Source: Streptomyces sp. TSRI0107
GTDB lineage: Bacteria; Actinomycetota; Actinomycetes; Streptomycetales; Streptomycetaceae
DNA: 64,000 nt
Assembly: GCF_001905845.1 (NCBI RefSeq)
Contig: NZ_LIVZ01000009.1
Location: forward strand, 124,001-188,000
Direction of reading: 5' to 3'
Shown: positions 9,113 through 19,477 of the stretch, piece by piece
Position numbering within the stretch: the stretch's first letter is position 1
How the letters are laid out: each line of letters starts with the position of its first letter
Translations under genes and position numbers: made by a program
The notes under the pieces: generated by a model
Database searches by the model: none
What the model was told of the DNA's origin: nothing
What the model saw: the letters and a program-made list of their open reading frames with translations, nothing else

Positions 9113-11092
9113 TCAGGGCCGGTAGGTCACCGGCAGATTCGCGGGCGGTGCGCCGGTGGGCGGGATCTGGAGGGTCTTGAGCGCGAACTCCATCACCTGC
9201 TTGTAGACCGGCCCGCAGATCTGGCCGCCGAAGTAGCTGCCCTTGGTGGCGTTCTGGATGGCGCAGTAGACGGTGACGCGGGGCTGGTCGGCGGGCGCGA
9301 AGCCGGCGAACGACGACGTGTAGCCGCGGTACTTGCCGGTGGCCGGATCCACGCGGTTCGCGGTGCCCGTCTTGCCCGCCACCCGGTAGCCGGGGATACG
9401 GGCCTTGGTGCCGGTGCCCTCCTCGTCGTCGACCACCGACTCCAGCATCCGGGCCAGCGTCTTCGCGGTCTTCGTGCTGATCACCCGCGTCTTCTCGGGC
9501 TTGGGGGCCGGGGTGAACTGTCCGTCGGGGCCCTTGGTGCCGCGGATCAGGGTGGGCTCGATCCGGACGCCGCCGTTGGCGATGGTCGAGTACACGGACG
9601 CCGCCTGCATGGCGTTGATGGACACGCCCTGGCCGAAAGGAATCGTGTACTGCTGCGAGGTCGACCACTGCTGCGGCGGGGCGAGGATGCCCTTGGTCTC
9701 GCCGGGGAAGCCGAGTCCGGTGGGCTCGCCGATGCCGAACTTGCGCAGGTAGGAGTGGAGCACCTTGTTGGCCTCCGCCTGGTCCTTGCCGAGCTGGCCG
9801 GTGGCGAGGATGGTGCCGATGTTGCTGGACTTGGCGAGCACGCCGTTCAGCGTCAGGTACCAGGTCGGGTGGTCGATGTCGTCCTGGAAGAGCCGGTCGC
9901 CGCGGTGCAGCCGGTTCGGCACCACCACATGCGTCTCCGGGGTGGCGGCCTTCTCCTCGAGCACGGCGGCCATCGACATGACCTTGGCGGTGGAGCCGGG
10001 CTCGAAGGCGTCGACGAGGGCCGCGTTGCCCATGTTCGCCGAGGTGGCGGTGGACAGGTCGTTGGGGTCGAAGCCGGGCGAGTTCGCCATGGCCAGGATC
10101 TCGCCGGTCCGGGTGTCCTGCACGATCACGTAGCCGCGGTCCGCCTGCGACTTCTCCACCTGCTCGGCGATGGCGTTCTGGGCCGCCCACTGGATGTCGC
10201 GGTCGATGGTCAGCTCGATGTCCGTGCCGGGCACGGCGGGCGTCTCCTCGGCGCCGATGGTGGGCACCTGGCGGCCGCCGGACTGGGCGTAGCGGATCTC
10301 GCCGTCCTCGCCGGCCAGCTGCTTCTCCAGCTGCTGCTCGATGCCGCCGCTGCCCTTGCCCTCGGCGTTGACCCAGCCCAGTATCCCGGCGGCCAGCTCG
10401 CCGTTCGGGTACACGCGCTTGCTGCTGGGGGTGGCCAGGACGCCCGCGAGGACGTTCACCGTGCCGGCGTCCGTCTGCTGCTTCTTGGCGAGCGCGGACT
10501 TCAGGTCCTTGATCTGCTTCCAGACCTGCGGGGTCTGCCGGTCGGCGAGCTTGACGTAACGGAGCGTCTCGTCCTCGGGGCGGAGCTTCGCGACCAGCTC
10601 CTCCTGGTCCTTGTCGAGGATCGGCGCGAGCAGGGCGGCCGCCTGCTCGGGGCCGTCGTCGACCTTCAGCTGCTCGCGGGTGAACAGCGTCGGGTCGGCG
10701 GTGATGTCGTAGGCGTCCACGCTGGTGGCCAGGGCCACGCCGGCGCGGTCGGTGATCTCGCCGCGCTCGGCGGCCAGCACCTGGCCGACGTACCGGTTCT
10801 TCTCCGCCTTGGCCGCGTACGCGCTCGCGTCGACGGCCTGGACCTGGAGCAGACGGACGACGAAGACGAGCAGGACGAGGGTGAGCGCGACGCCGACCAG
10901 GCGCAGCCGGGGGCGCGGGTTGCCGAGCCGGATGACGCGGGGGGCCTGGCCGCGGGGCGGGGCCGGGCGCGCCGCCGGGCGGCGGGCCGGGCGGGCGCCG
11001 GGGGCGGGGCGCCGCTGCGCGCCGGGGCGGGCGGGCCGTGCGGGGCCGGGCACGCGGCGGCGCGGCGGTTCCCTGTCGGTCACTTCCGTCAC
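9113..11092 (-). CDS. ftsI: Septal class B penicillin-binding protein FtsI (PBP3)
   Basis: FtsI cross-links septal peptidoglycan as partner of FtsW. The 659-aa protein has a 60-residue Pro/Arg/Ala cytoplasmic tail, one membrane anchor at about 64-84, a PBP dimerisation domain and a transpeptidase domain. The active-site motifs are intact: STAK with nucleophile Ser367, KSSN near 422-424 and AGKTGTA near the C-terminus. The start is GTG at 11092, overlapping the ftsL stop (GTGA). The last residues (PPTGAPPANLPVTYRP) are a proline-rich tail. In Streptomyces this gene is needed for sporulation septation but not for vegetative growth (established for the genus). Confidence 0.95.
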   Translation of the reverse strand: MTEVTDREPPRRRVPGPARPARPGAQRRPAPGARPARRPAARPAPPRGQAPRVIRLGNPRPRLRLVGVALTLVLLVFVVRLLQVQAVDASAYAAKAEKNRYVGQVLAAERGEITDRAGVALATSVDAYDITADPTLFTREQLKVDDGPEQAAALLAPILDKDQEELVAKLRPEDETLRYVKLADRQTPQVWKQIKDLKSALAKKQQTDAGTVNVLAGVLATPSSKRVYPNGELAAGILGWVNAEGKGSGGIEQQLEKQLAGEDGEIRYAQSGGRQVPTIGAEETPAVPGTDIELTIDRDIQWAAQNAIAEQVEKSQADRGYVIVQDTRTGEILAMANSPGFDPNDLSTATSANMGNAALVDAFEPGSTAKVMSMAAVLEEKAATPETHVVVPNRLHRGDRLFQDDIDHPTWYLTLNGVLAKSSNIGTILATGQLGKDQAEANKVLHSYLRKFGIGEPTGLGFPGETKGILAPPQQWSTSQQYTIPFGQGVSINAMQAASVYSTIANGGVRIEPTLIRGTKGPDGQFTPAPKPEKTRVISTKTAKTLARMLESVVDDEEGTGTKARIPGYRVAGKTGTANRVDPATGKYRGYTSSFAGFAPADQPRVTVYCAIQNATKGSYFGGQICGPVYKQVMEFALKTLQIPPTGAPPANLPVTYRP

Positions 11093-11580
11093 CTGCCGGG
11101 ATTCGTCGGGGTCGGGGTGAGAGGGGCGGCCGCCGCGGTGGGGGTGGTCGCGGCCGGCAGGGGCGCGGCGGCGGTCAGCGCCTCCGGGGCGAGGACGAGG
11201 GGCGCGCCCGCGGTGGCCGGGGCGGGTGAGGGGACGCCCCTGACCGTGCCGTCGGGGTTCAGGAAGGCCGGGTCGCCGCCGGGGACCATGCCCAGCTCAC
11301 GGGCGCGGTGCTGGAGGGCGTCGGGGGCGGAGTAGGCGTCGATGTCGCGCTGGAGGGCCTGTTCCTCGTCGGTGAGGTTCTTGGTCTCCCGCTGGAGGTC
11401 GTCCAGCTTGAACGAGCCCTCGCTGAGCGCGGAGTTCAGCACCAGAAGGCTGATCAGCCCGCCGCCGAGGAGAAGGACGACGAGGAGTACGAACGGGGTG
11501 CGGGCCGCCTGGCCCCGGGCGGCGGGGAAGAGCCGCGCGAGCCGCGCCGCCCTGCCCCTCAGTTCGGGTTTCCTACTCAC
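11089..11580 (-). CDS. ftsL: FtsL-like septum formation protein
   Basis: This is a bitopic coiled-coil protein in the FtsL position between rsmH and ftsI. The 163-aa product has a basic N-terminus, one membrane segment at about residues 28-50 (PFVLLVVLLLGGGLISLLVL) and a short heptad-like stretch (LQRETKNLTDEEQALQRDI), followed by ARELGMVPGG, a motif shared by actinomycete FtsL proteins. The last 50 residues are Ala/Pro/Thr-rich and probably extracytoplasmic and disordered. The start is GTG at 11580. FtsL should form the FtsQLB-type subcomplex that recruits FtsI/FtsW. Sequence conservation in this family is low, so position and topology carry much of the call. Confidence 0.88.
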   Translation of the reverse strand: MSRKPELRGRAARLARLFPAARGQAARTPFVLLVVLLLGGGLISLLVLNSALSEGSFKLDDLQRETKNLTDEEQALQRDIDAYSAPDALQHRARELGMVPGGDPAFLNPDGTVRGVPSPAPATAGAPLVLAPEALTAAAPLPAATTPTAAAAPLTPTPTNPGR

Positions 11581-11643
11581 TCGCCCTCCCCCTGGGTCCA
11601 GGTTTCCAACCCGCGACTGCGCGCTCCCGCCCCTCCGCCCGGC

Positions 11644-12600
11644 TCACTCCACGTCCTCCCTGATGCGCTCGGCGCCGCGCAGCCGGGCCGGGGCGGCCCG
11701 CCGGTTCTCGGCGACCTCTTCCTCGGTGGGAAGTTCGGCACCGCGCGTGAGCAGCTTGAGCCGGGGCTGGTAGCGCTCGGGGACGACGGGCAGACCGGGC
11801 GGCGCGGTGGTCGCGGCACCGGCCGCGAACACCTGCTTGACCAGCCGGTCCTCCAGCGAGTGGTACGACAGCACGGCGATCCGCCCGCCCACGGCGAGCG
11901 CCTTGACGGCCGCCGGGATCGCCCGCTCCAGCACCGAGAGTTCGCCGTTGACCTCGATCCGCAGCGCCTGGAAGGTGCGCTTGGCCGGGTTGCCGCCGGT
12001 GCGCTTGGCGGCCTGCGGCAGCGCGTCGCGGATCAGCTCCACCAGGCGGGCGCTGTTGCTGAACGGCTCCTTCTCGCGCTCGCGCACGATGGCCGCGACG
12101 ATCCGCTTGGCCTGCTTCTCCTCGCCGTACGCGCGCAGGATGCGCACCAGCTCGCCGGCCGGGTAGGTGTTGAGGACCTCGGCGGCGCTGATGCCGGTCG
12201 TCTGGTCCATCCGCATGTCGAGCGGGGCGTCCTGCGCGTAGGCGAAGCCGCGGTCGGCCTCGTCGAGCTGCATGGAGGAGACGCCGAGGTCGAACAGGAC
12301 GCCCTGCACGCGCGGCAGGCCGAGCCGGGCCAGGACGTCGGGCAGCTCGTCGTAGACGGCGTGCACGAGGGTGGCGCGCTCGCCGTAGGGGGCGAGTCGC
12401 TCACCGGACAGGCGCAGCGCCTCCTTGTCCCGGTCCAGGGCGACCAGGCGCGCCTCGGGGAAGCGGGTGAGCAGGGCTTCGCTGTGGCCGCCGAGGCCGA
12501 GGGTGCAGTCGACGACCACCGCTCCCGGTTCCTGGAGGGCGGGGGCCAACAGGTCCAGGCACCGCTGGAGCATCACCGGGACGTGTCGACTCTGGCTCAA
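11644..12600 (-). CDS. rsmH: 16S rRNA (cytosine-1402-N4)-methyltransferase RsmH (MraW)
   Basis: RsmH methylates C1402 of 16S rRNA in the ribosomal P-site region. The 318-aa protein shows RHVPVMLQRCLDLL, the SAM-binding DCTLGLGGHSEALL, GVLFDLGVSSMQLDEADRGF and AVLSYHSLEDRLVKQ, all family hallmarks. The start appears to be TTG at 12600, with GAGAGGG a few bases upstream. No in-frame ATG or GTG nearby fits the N-terminal motif better. It is the first gene of the dcw transcription unit. mraZ, usually the gene before it, is absent. Confidence 0.95.
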   Translation of the reverse strand: MSQSRHVPVMLQRCLDLLAPALQEPGAVVVDCTLGLGGHSEALLTRFPEARLVALDRDKEALRLSGERLAPYGERATLVHAVYDELPDVLARLGLPRVQGVLFDLGVSSMQLDEADRGFAYAQDAPLDMRMDQTTGISAAEVLNTYPAGELVRILRAYGEEKQAKRIVAAIVREREKEPFSNSARLVELIRDALPQAAKRTGGNPAKRTFQALRIEVNGELSVLERAIPAAVKALAVGGRIAVLSYHSLEDRLVKQVFAAGAATTAPPGLPVVPERYQPRLKLLTRGAELPTEEEVAENRRAAPARLRGAERIREDVE

Positions 12601-13022
12601 GGGGCCCTCTCAGGTCCGGCGGGCGGTACGCACCGCCGGGTCCCCGCCCGCTCGTGAAGGGGAGACCGGCCGGCGCCGGAGGCGTCGGCCGGCCGGAGCG
12701 GGTGGAGGCCGAGCCGTACGTACGCGCCGCGCACGTGGGGGATCTCCGGTACGTCGCCGGGGACTCCGGGGGAATTCAGTCCAGCAGGGAGAGCGCGCCT
12801 CGCCTCCCGCTTCGCGTCACTTTAGTCCACCCTGTCTTCCGGTCAATCAACCGGCCTGCGCGTCGCGGCGGGGCTACGTTCGACACCGTACGAGGGGGTG
12901 GACCACCCGTCCCGGCGCCTCCGCGCCGCATCTGTGGGTTACCTCACACAACAACCCCGATGGCGCTCTTTGTCCTCTCTCACGGCAGGACCGGACCGGG
13001 CGTGACCAGTAACGTCATAACC
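12601..13022. other. Divergent intergenic region between rsmH and the carbonic anhydrase
   Basis: This 422-bp gap has no supported gene. It contains the dcw promoter at 12819-12846 and a roughly 210-nt transcribed leader in front of rsmH. A GC-rich hairpin at 12666-12692 (12-bp stem with one G-U-type pair, GGA loop) lies in that leader. TAACGT at 13010-13015 lies seven bases before the carbonic anhydrase ATG. The leader hairpin has no following T-run on the minus strand, so it does not look like an ordinary terminator. Confidence 0.6.
12819..12846 (-). promoter_or_regulatory. Candidate housekeeping promoter of the dcw cluster
   Basis: On the minus strand TTGACC (12841-12846) is followed after 16 bases by TAAAGT (12819-12824). 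TTGACC matches five of six bases of the vegetative -35, and TAAAGT fits the TAnnnT pattern of Streptomyces -10 elements. The start point would be near 12812, leaving about 210 nt of leader before the rsmH start. Confidence 0.55.
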
Positions 13023-13574
13023 ATGACGACTTCTGCATCGGTTCCCGCCGGTCCCCAGGACCCCGCCGCCACCCGAGGCGGCACCGTCACCGACCGGCTC
13101 GTCGAGGCCAACGAGCGATACGCGGCCGGCTTCACCGACCCCGGCATGGACGCCCGGCCGGTGCTCCGCGTAGCGGTCGTGGCCTGCATGGACGCCCGTC
13201 TCGACCTGCACGCGGCGCTCGGCCTGAACCTCGGCGACTGCCACACCATCCGCAACGCGGGCGGCGTCGTGACCGACGACGTGATCCGCTCGCTGACCAT
13301 CAGCCAGCGCAAGCTGGGCACGCGCAGCATCGTCCTCGTCCACCACACCGGCTGCGGCCTGGAGTCCCTCACCGAGGACTTCCGCACCGAGCTGGAGCAG
13401 GAGGTCGGCCAGCGCCCCGCCTGGGCGGTGGAGTCCTTCCGGGACGTCGACCAGGACGTACGGCAGTCGATGAAGCGGGTGCGGACCTCGCCCTTCCTGC
13501 AGCACACCGACGACGTGCGCGGGTTCGTCTTCGACGTGAAGTCCGGCCTGCTGCGCGAGGTCGACCCGGCGTAA
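13023..13574 (+). CDS. Beta-class carbonic anhydrase
   Basis: It interconverts CO2 and bicarbonate at a zinc centre. The 183-aa protein carries the ligand set of beta enzymes: Cys55-x-Asp57-x-Arg59 (ACMDARL) and His108 with Cys111 (VHHTGC). Length and motif spacing resemble the short mycobacterial Rv1284 type. I chose ATG 13023 although no Shine-Dalgarno is visible. TAACGT seven bases upstream suggests a leaderless transcript. The open frame extends upstream to 12654 but that part looks random. It diverges from the dcw cluster and stands alone. Confidence 0.88.
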   Translation: MTTSASVPAGPQDPAATRGGTVTDRLVEANERYAAGFTDPGMDARPVLRVAVVACMDARLDLHAALGLNLGDCHTIRNAGGVVTDDVIRSLTISQRKLGTRSIVLVHHTGCGLESLTEDFRTELEQEVGQRPAWAVESFRDVDQDVRQSMKRVRTSPFLQHTDDVRGFVFDVKSGLLREVDPA

Positions 13575-13609
13575 CCTGCCGCCACGCAGCTGTCGTTTCG
13601 CTGTCAATT

Positions 13610-13673
13610 CTCGCCTGTGGCGCCACGAAAGGCACCAAAGCCGACATATCGCGGGCAGTTGTCCACAGGCGAG
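13610..13673. repeat. 11-bp perfect inverted repeat downstream of carbonic anhydrase
   Basis: CTCGCCTGTGG at 13610-13620 is repeated in inverse orientation as CCACAGGCGAG at 13663-13673, with 42 bases between. It lies between the carbonic anhydrase stop and the MoxR start, and could be an operator pair or the base of a long hairpin. Confidence 0.6.
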
Positions 13674-13812
13674 TGACACGAACCGGTAACGGCAACAAGA
13701 ATGCGGTGAGTGGCGTCACGCGGAACTATTCACGCGTGGTGCCCGTGTTTCGGGGTGGGCCGGTTTCGCATGCCAGAGCGTCGGCCCGGAAGAACGGGCC
13801 GAGGAGGGCCGG

Positions 13813-14843
<1,031 letters not shown>

Positions 14844-14847
<4 letters not shown>

Positions 14848-16208
14848 TGAGCGCGGGGGCGGGGCAGCCGGAGGACGAGCGGGGCGGGCTTCGCACCGCC
14901 CTCGCCGGTCTGACCACCCGGGGGCGCTCCTTCCTGGCCGCCGGAGTGGCCGCGGCGATCTGCGCGTACGTCCTCGGGCAGAGCGATCTGCTGCGGGTCG
15001 GCCTGCTGCTCGCGGTGCTGCCGCTGGTGTGCGCGGTCGTGCTCTACCGCACCCGCTACCGGGTCGCGGGCAGCCGCCGCCTCTCCCCCGGCCGGGTGCC
15101 CGCCGGCAGCGAGGCCCGGGTCCACCTGCGCGTCGACAACGTCTCACGGCTGCCCACCGGCCTGCTGATGCTCCAGGACCAGGTGCCCTACGTGCTCGGC
15201 CCGCGCCCCCGGTTCGTGCTGGACCGGGTGGAGGGCGGCGGGCGGCGCGAGGTGTCCTACCGGGTCCGCTCCGACCTGCGCGGCCGCTACCCGCTGGGAC
15301 CGCTCCAGCTGCGCCTGACCGACCCGTTCGGGATGTGCGAGCTGACCCGGTCCTTCTCGGCGTACGACACCCTGACCGTGGTCCCGCGCGTGGAGGCGCT
15401 GCCGCCGGTGCGGCTGACCGGTGAGGCCAAGGGGTACGGCGACGGACGGCAGCGCTCGCTGGCGCTGGCCGGCGAGGACGACGTGATCCCGCGCGGCTAC
15501 CGCTACGGCGACGACCTGCGCCGGGTGCACTGGCGCTCCACCGCGCGGTACGGCGAGCTGATGGTGCGCCGCGAGGAACAGCCGCAGCGCTCCCGCTGCA
15601 CCGTGCTGCTGGACACGCGAGGCGCCGCCTTCCGCGGCGCGGGCCCCGACTCGGCCTTCGAGTGGGCGGTGTCGGGCAGCGCGTCCGTGCTGGTGCACAT
15701 GCTCGAACGCGGCTTCTCGGTGCGGCTGCTGACGGACACCGGCAGCTCGGTGCCCGGCGAGGGCGCCGACGGGTTCGCGGGCGCGAGCCAGGAGTCCGCG
15801 GACGCGGCCGGACTGATGATGGACACCCTCGCGGTGATCGACCACTCCGACGGCTCGGGCCTCTCCCGCGCCTACGACGTGCTGCGCGGCGGCAACGAGG
15901 GACTGCTGGTCGCCTTCTTCGGCGACCTCGACGAGGAGCAGGCCGCGGTGGCCGCCCGGATGCGCCAGCGCAGCGGGGCCGCCGTCGCCTTCCTGCTGGA
16001 CAGCGAGACCTGGGTGCGCGAACCGCACGACGTGCCCGGACCGGTGAACCGGAGTGAGGAGCGGCTGCGGATGCTGCGGGACGCGGGCTGGACCGCCGTG
16101 AGCGTCCCGCGCGGGGCGTCGCTGAACGACGTGTGGCGGCAGGCCGACCGGGACCGGGGCGGCGTGGTCGCCGCGGGCGGTCCGGGTGGCGGGGAGGTGC
16201 GGCGATGA
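14844..16208 (+). CDS. DUF58-domain membrane protein
   Basis: The function is unknown, but DUF58 proteins regularly pair with MoxR ATPases. The 454-aa protein has two membrane segments near the N-terminus (about residues 28-65), then an ectodomain-like region, and then the DUF58 signature RYGDDLRRVHWRSTARYGEL with a following vWA-like fold (CTVLLDTRGAAF). The ATG at 14844 overlaps the moxR stop. The end overlaps the transglutaminase start as ATGA, so all three are probably translationally coupled. Confidence 0.92.
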
Positions 16209-18700
16209 GCGGGCGGGCCCGGATGGCGGTGTGCGCGGCGGCGGCCACGATGATGGCCGCGTGCGCCCTGCTGCCGCTGGTGGACCCGGCCACCTGGTTC
16301 CTCCAGGCGGCCATCCTGCTGGTGATACAGACCGCCGTCGGCGCGGCCGCCCGCCGCATACCGCTGGCCCGGCCGCTGACCGTGGCGGCGCAGCTCGTGG
16401 TCACGCTGATGCTGTGCACCCTGGTCTTCGCCCGCGAGCAGGCACTGCTCGGGCTGATCCCGGGCCCGGAGGCGTTCGCCCGCTTCGCGGACCTGCTCCA
16501 GCAGGGCACGGACGACGTCTCGCGGTACGCGATCCCGGCGCCGCTGTCCGACGGCATCCGGCTGCTGCTGATCGGCGGTGTGCTGCTGATCGGGCTGGCC
16601 GTGGACACCCTCGCGGTGACCTTCCGCAGCGCCGCCCCGGCCGGGCTGCCGCTGCTCGCGCTGTACTCGGTGGCCGCGGGGCTGTCCGACGGCGGTGCCG
16701 ACTGGCTGTGGTTCCTGATCGCCGCGGTCGGCTACCTGATGATGCTGCTCGCCGAGGGCCGGGAGCGGCTGTCGCAGTGGGGCCGGGTGTTCGGCGGGCC
16801 GCCGCGCACCCCGGGCGGGGAGCCCGGGGCGGTGTCCCCGGTGCGCACCGGACGGCGGATCGGCGCGGTCGCGCTGGGCGTCGCCCTGGTGGTGCCGCTC
16901 GCGCTGCCCGCGATGAACGGCGGACTGCTGGACGGCACCGGGAGCGGTGTCGGCGCCGGGACCGGGGGCGGCGGCACGATCTCCGCGGTGAACCCCCTGG
17001 TCTCCCTGCGCGACAGCCTGAACGTCGACGAGGACCGTCAGGTGCTGTCGCTGCGCACCGAGACGAGCAACCTGTCCAACCTGTATCTCCGGATCGTCTC
17101 CCTGGACGACTTCGACGGCACCACCTGGAAGCCGTCCCGCCGCGGCATCATCGGGGTGCCGGACGAGTTCCCCACCCCGCCGGGCCTCGGCCCGGACGTG
17201 CGGCGCGCGGAGGTGCGGACCCGGATATCCGCGGCGGAGTGGTACGCGCAGGACTGGCTGCCGATGCCGTACCCGGCGAGCGGTGTGGACGTCGACGGAA
17301 ACTGGCGGTACGAGCCGGTCGGCATGACCGTCGTCGGTGACCACGGGCAGAACACGCGCGGCGCGCAGTACACGGTGACCAGCCTCGACGTACAGCCGAC
17401 CGCGCGGCAGCTCGCCAACGCCCCGGCGCCGTCGGCGGCCCTCGTGCGCGACTTCACGGAGGTTCCCGACTCGCTGCCGGCCGTGGTCTCCCGGACCGCC
17501 CGCGAGGTCACCGAGGGCGCGGCGAACCCGTACGAGCAGGCGGTGAAGCTGCAGGAGTACTTCGCCCTGAACGGCGGGTTCCAGTACGACACGGAGGTCG
17601 ACGCGGGCAGCGGTTCGCAGGCGATCGCCAAGTTCCTGCGGGACAAGCAGGGCTTCTGCATCCACTTCTCGTTCGCGATGGCGTCGATGGCCCGCACCCT
17701 CGGCATCCCGGCCCGGGTCGCCGTGGGCTTCGCGCCCGGCACCCCGCAGGCCGACGGCTCGGTGTCGGTGGGGCTCAGGGACGCGCACGCCTGGCCGGAG
17801 CTGTACTTCGAGGGCGTCGGCTGGACCCGCTTCGAGCCCACCCCGAACCGGGGCACCACCCCGCCCTACACCGTGCCGGAGATCCCGGGCAGCACCATTC
17901 CGGAGCTGCCGGAGCAGTCCCGGCCGACGGCCGAGGCCCCGTCGGCGGAGCCGTCGGCGAGCACCAGCTGCACCGTGGAGCAGAAGCGGCTCCAGGAGTG
18001 CGGCGCGGCCGTCCCGGTGGATCCCGGCACTCCGGAGGACAAGAGCGGGCCGTGGTACGAGACGGCTGCCTGGGTGGCCCTCGGGGTGGTGGTGGTCGTA
18101 CTGCCGCTGCTGCCCATGCTGTGGCGGTTGAGACGGCGGTCGGTGCGGCTGGCCTCGACCCTGCACGCCCCGTCCGGCGCGGCCGGGGTGCTCGGCGGAG
18201 GCCGGGACCGGGGCGCCGGGAGCCGTGCGGACGGCATCCGGGTGGAGGCCGTGCCCGGTGAGGCGGAGCGGCGGGCGGCCGAGGCGGCCGCCGGGCATGT
18301 GCTCGCCGTGTGGCGGGAGCTGACGGACAGCGCCTGGGACTACGGCATCGTGCCGGACGAGGCGCTGACCCCGCGCAAGGCGGCCGCGCGGATCGTCCGG
18401 CTCGGGGAGCTGGAGGAGGAGCCGGCCGCGGCGGTGCACCGGGTGGCCGGGGCGGTGGAGCAGGTGCTGTTCGCGCCGCGGCCGCAGGCGGTGACCGGGC
18501 TGGCCGCCGAGGTGCGCGAGGTGCGTGCGGCGCTCAGGTCTCGGGTGGGCTGGCGCACCCGGGTGCGGGCGGTGCTCGCGCCGCGGTCGGCCGTACGCGC
18601 GCTCTGGGACGTGGCGGACCGCTGGTCGGCCTTCAGGGCCCGCTGGGCGGGGCGCCGGTCGGCCCTGCTGCGCCGGCCGTCCGGTCAGCAGAGCGGCTGA
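16205..18700 (+). CDS. Transglutaminase-like membrane protein
   Basis: The 831-aa protein begins with five or six membrane segments (to about residue 245), then an extracytoplasmic domain and a transglutaminase-like core. Catalytic positions are Cys485 (GFCIHFSFAMASMA) and His528 (DAHAWPELYFE). The third position is Glu544 (RFEPTP), where many homologues have Asp. A further membrane segment near residue 620 and a cytoplasmic DUF4129-like tail (residues about 690-780) complete it. The start is the ATG at 16205, overlapping the DUF58 stop; an in-frame start at 16133 lies inside that gene. Action on envelope proteins or peptides is inferred. It is the last gene of the operon. Confidence 0.9.
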   Translation: MSGRARMAVCAAAATMMAACALLPLVDPATWFLQAAILLVIQTAVGAAARRIPLARPLTVAAQLVVTLMLCTLVFAREQALLGLIPGPEAFARFADLLQQGTDDVSRYAIPAPLSDGIRLLLIGGVLLIGLAVDTLAVTFRSAAPAGLPLLALYSVAAGLSDGGADWLWFLIAAVGYLMMLLAEGRERLSQWGRVFGGPPRTPGGEPGAVSPVRTGRRIGAVALGVALVVPLALPAMNGGLLDGTGSGVGAGTGGGGTISAVNPLVSLRDSLNVDEDRQVLSLRTETSNLSNLYLRIVSLDDFDGTTWKPSRRGIIGVPDEFPTPPGLGPDVRRAEVRTRISAAEWYAQDWLPMPYPASGVDVDGNWRYEPVGMTVVGDHGQNTRGAQYTVTSLDVQPTARQLANAPAPSAALVRDFTEVPDSLPAVVSRTAREVTEGAANPYEQAVKLQEYFALNGGFQYDTEVDAGSGSQAIAKFLRDKQGFCIHFSFAMASMARTLGIPARVAVGFAPGTPQADGSVSVGLRDAHAWPELYFEGVGWTRFEPTPNRGTTPPYTVPEIPGSTIPELPEQSRPTAEAPSAEPSASTSCTVEQKRLQECGAAVPVDPGTPEDKSGPWYETAAWVALGVVVVVLPLLPMLWRLRRRSVRLASTLHAPSGAAGVLGGGRDRGAGSRADGIRVEAVPGEAERRAAEAAAGHVLAVWRELTDSAWDYGIVPDEALTPRKAAARIVRLGELEEEPAAAVHRVAGAVEQVLFAPRPQAVTGLAAEVREVRAALRSRVGWRTRVRAVLAPRSAVRALWDVADRWSAFRARWAGRRSALLRRPSGQQSG

Positions 18701-18705
18701 GGACA

Positions 18706-18749
18706 TGTGTGAGGGGGTTGCCGCCCGGTGGCGGCAACCCCCTCACACA
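18706..18749 (+). terminator. Perfect 20-bp hairpin terminator
   Basis: The arms TGTGTGAGGGGGTTGCCGCC (18706-18725) and its exact complement (18730-18749) enclose a four-base loop CGGT. It lies six bases after the transglutaminase stop and faces the end of the convergent DUF3040 gene, so it could serve both directions. No clear T-run follows, which is usual in Streptomyces. Confidence 0.85.
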
Positions 18750-18808
18750 CGTTCTATGGGTTCCGGTGTCCTACGTCAGAGGAGCGGGATCAGAGGAGCG
18801 AGAAGGGG

Positions 18809-19201
18809 CTAGTGACCCTGCTGCTCGTCACGGCGCCGCTGCCAGCGCTGTTCGATGCGATCCATCATCGAACGCCGCTGACGTCCCTGATGGCGGGCGT
18901 GGGGACCGCCGCCGGGCTGTTCGCCTGGTCGGGGGGCCTTGCGCCAGCCGGTCACGGCGAGCACCGCACAGCCCAGCATGACGAGGAAGCCCACCACGCT
19001 GAGCCAGACCTGCTTGGCGACCATTCCGGCCATGAGGAGCGCGATACCTACGAGGAAGCCCGCGACCGCCTGGTAGACCCGTCGCCGGGTGTACGTACGC
19101 AGCCCGCTTCCCTCAAGCGCTGTCGCGAACTTGGGATCTTCGGCGTACAGCGCTCGCTCCATCTGCTCGAGCATGCGCTGCTCGTGCTCTGAGAGCGGCA
19201 C
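18809..19201 (-). CDS. DUF3040 small membrane protein
   Basis: The function is unknown. The 130-aa protein starts with the conserved DUF3040 segment PLSEHEQRMLEQMERALYAED, has two membrane segments at about residues 45-85 and ends in an Arg/Gln-rich basic tail. The start is GTG at 19201, with GAGGAGG six bases upstream. Homologues are widespread in actinobacteria and lie near the dcw cluster, for example Rv2169c as I recall. Confidence 0.9.
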   Translation of the reverse strand: MPLSEHEQRMLEQMERALYAEDPKFATALEGSGLRTYTRRRVYQAVAGFLVGIALLMAGMVAKQVWLSVVGFLVMLGCAVLAVTGWRKAPRPGEQPGGGPHARHQGRQRRSMMDRIEQRWQRRRDEQQGH

Positions 19202-19477
19202 GGAGTCCTCCTCATCGTGCAGTCGCCGGGGCGACTCGGGGGGTCCCTTCAGGATAGGCAGGGAATCGCCCCCGTGAAACCCGCCCCTCTACGCCAATTG
19301 GCCAACCGGGTGCCGCCATGTCGGCCCGGCTCGCTGAGGCTTGCATTCCCCAGCGACCGACCCGTCATGCCGGGCGGTCTCCCTCGATCATACGGCGACA
19401 ACCGCCCGATCGGGTGGCCTGTGGCGTACTCCATCCGCAACCAATGCCCTGATCAGCGGCTCGTCACAGGAGGTGAC

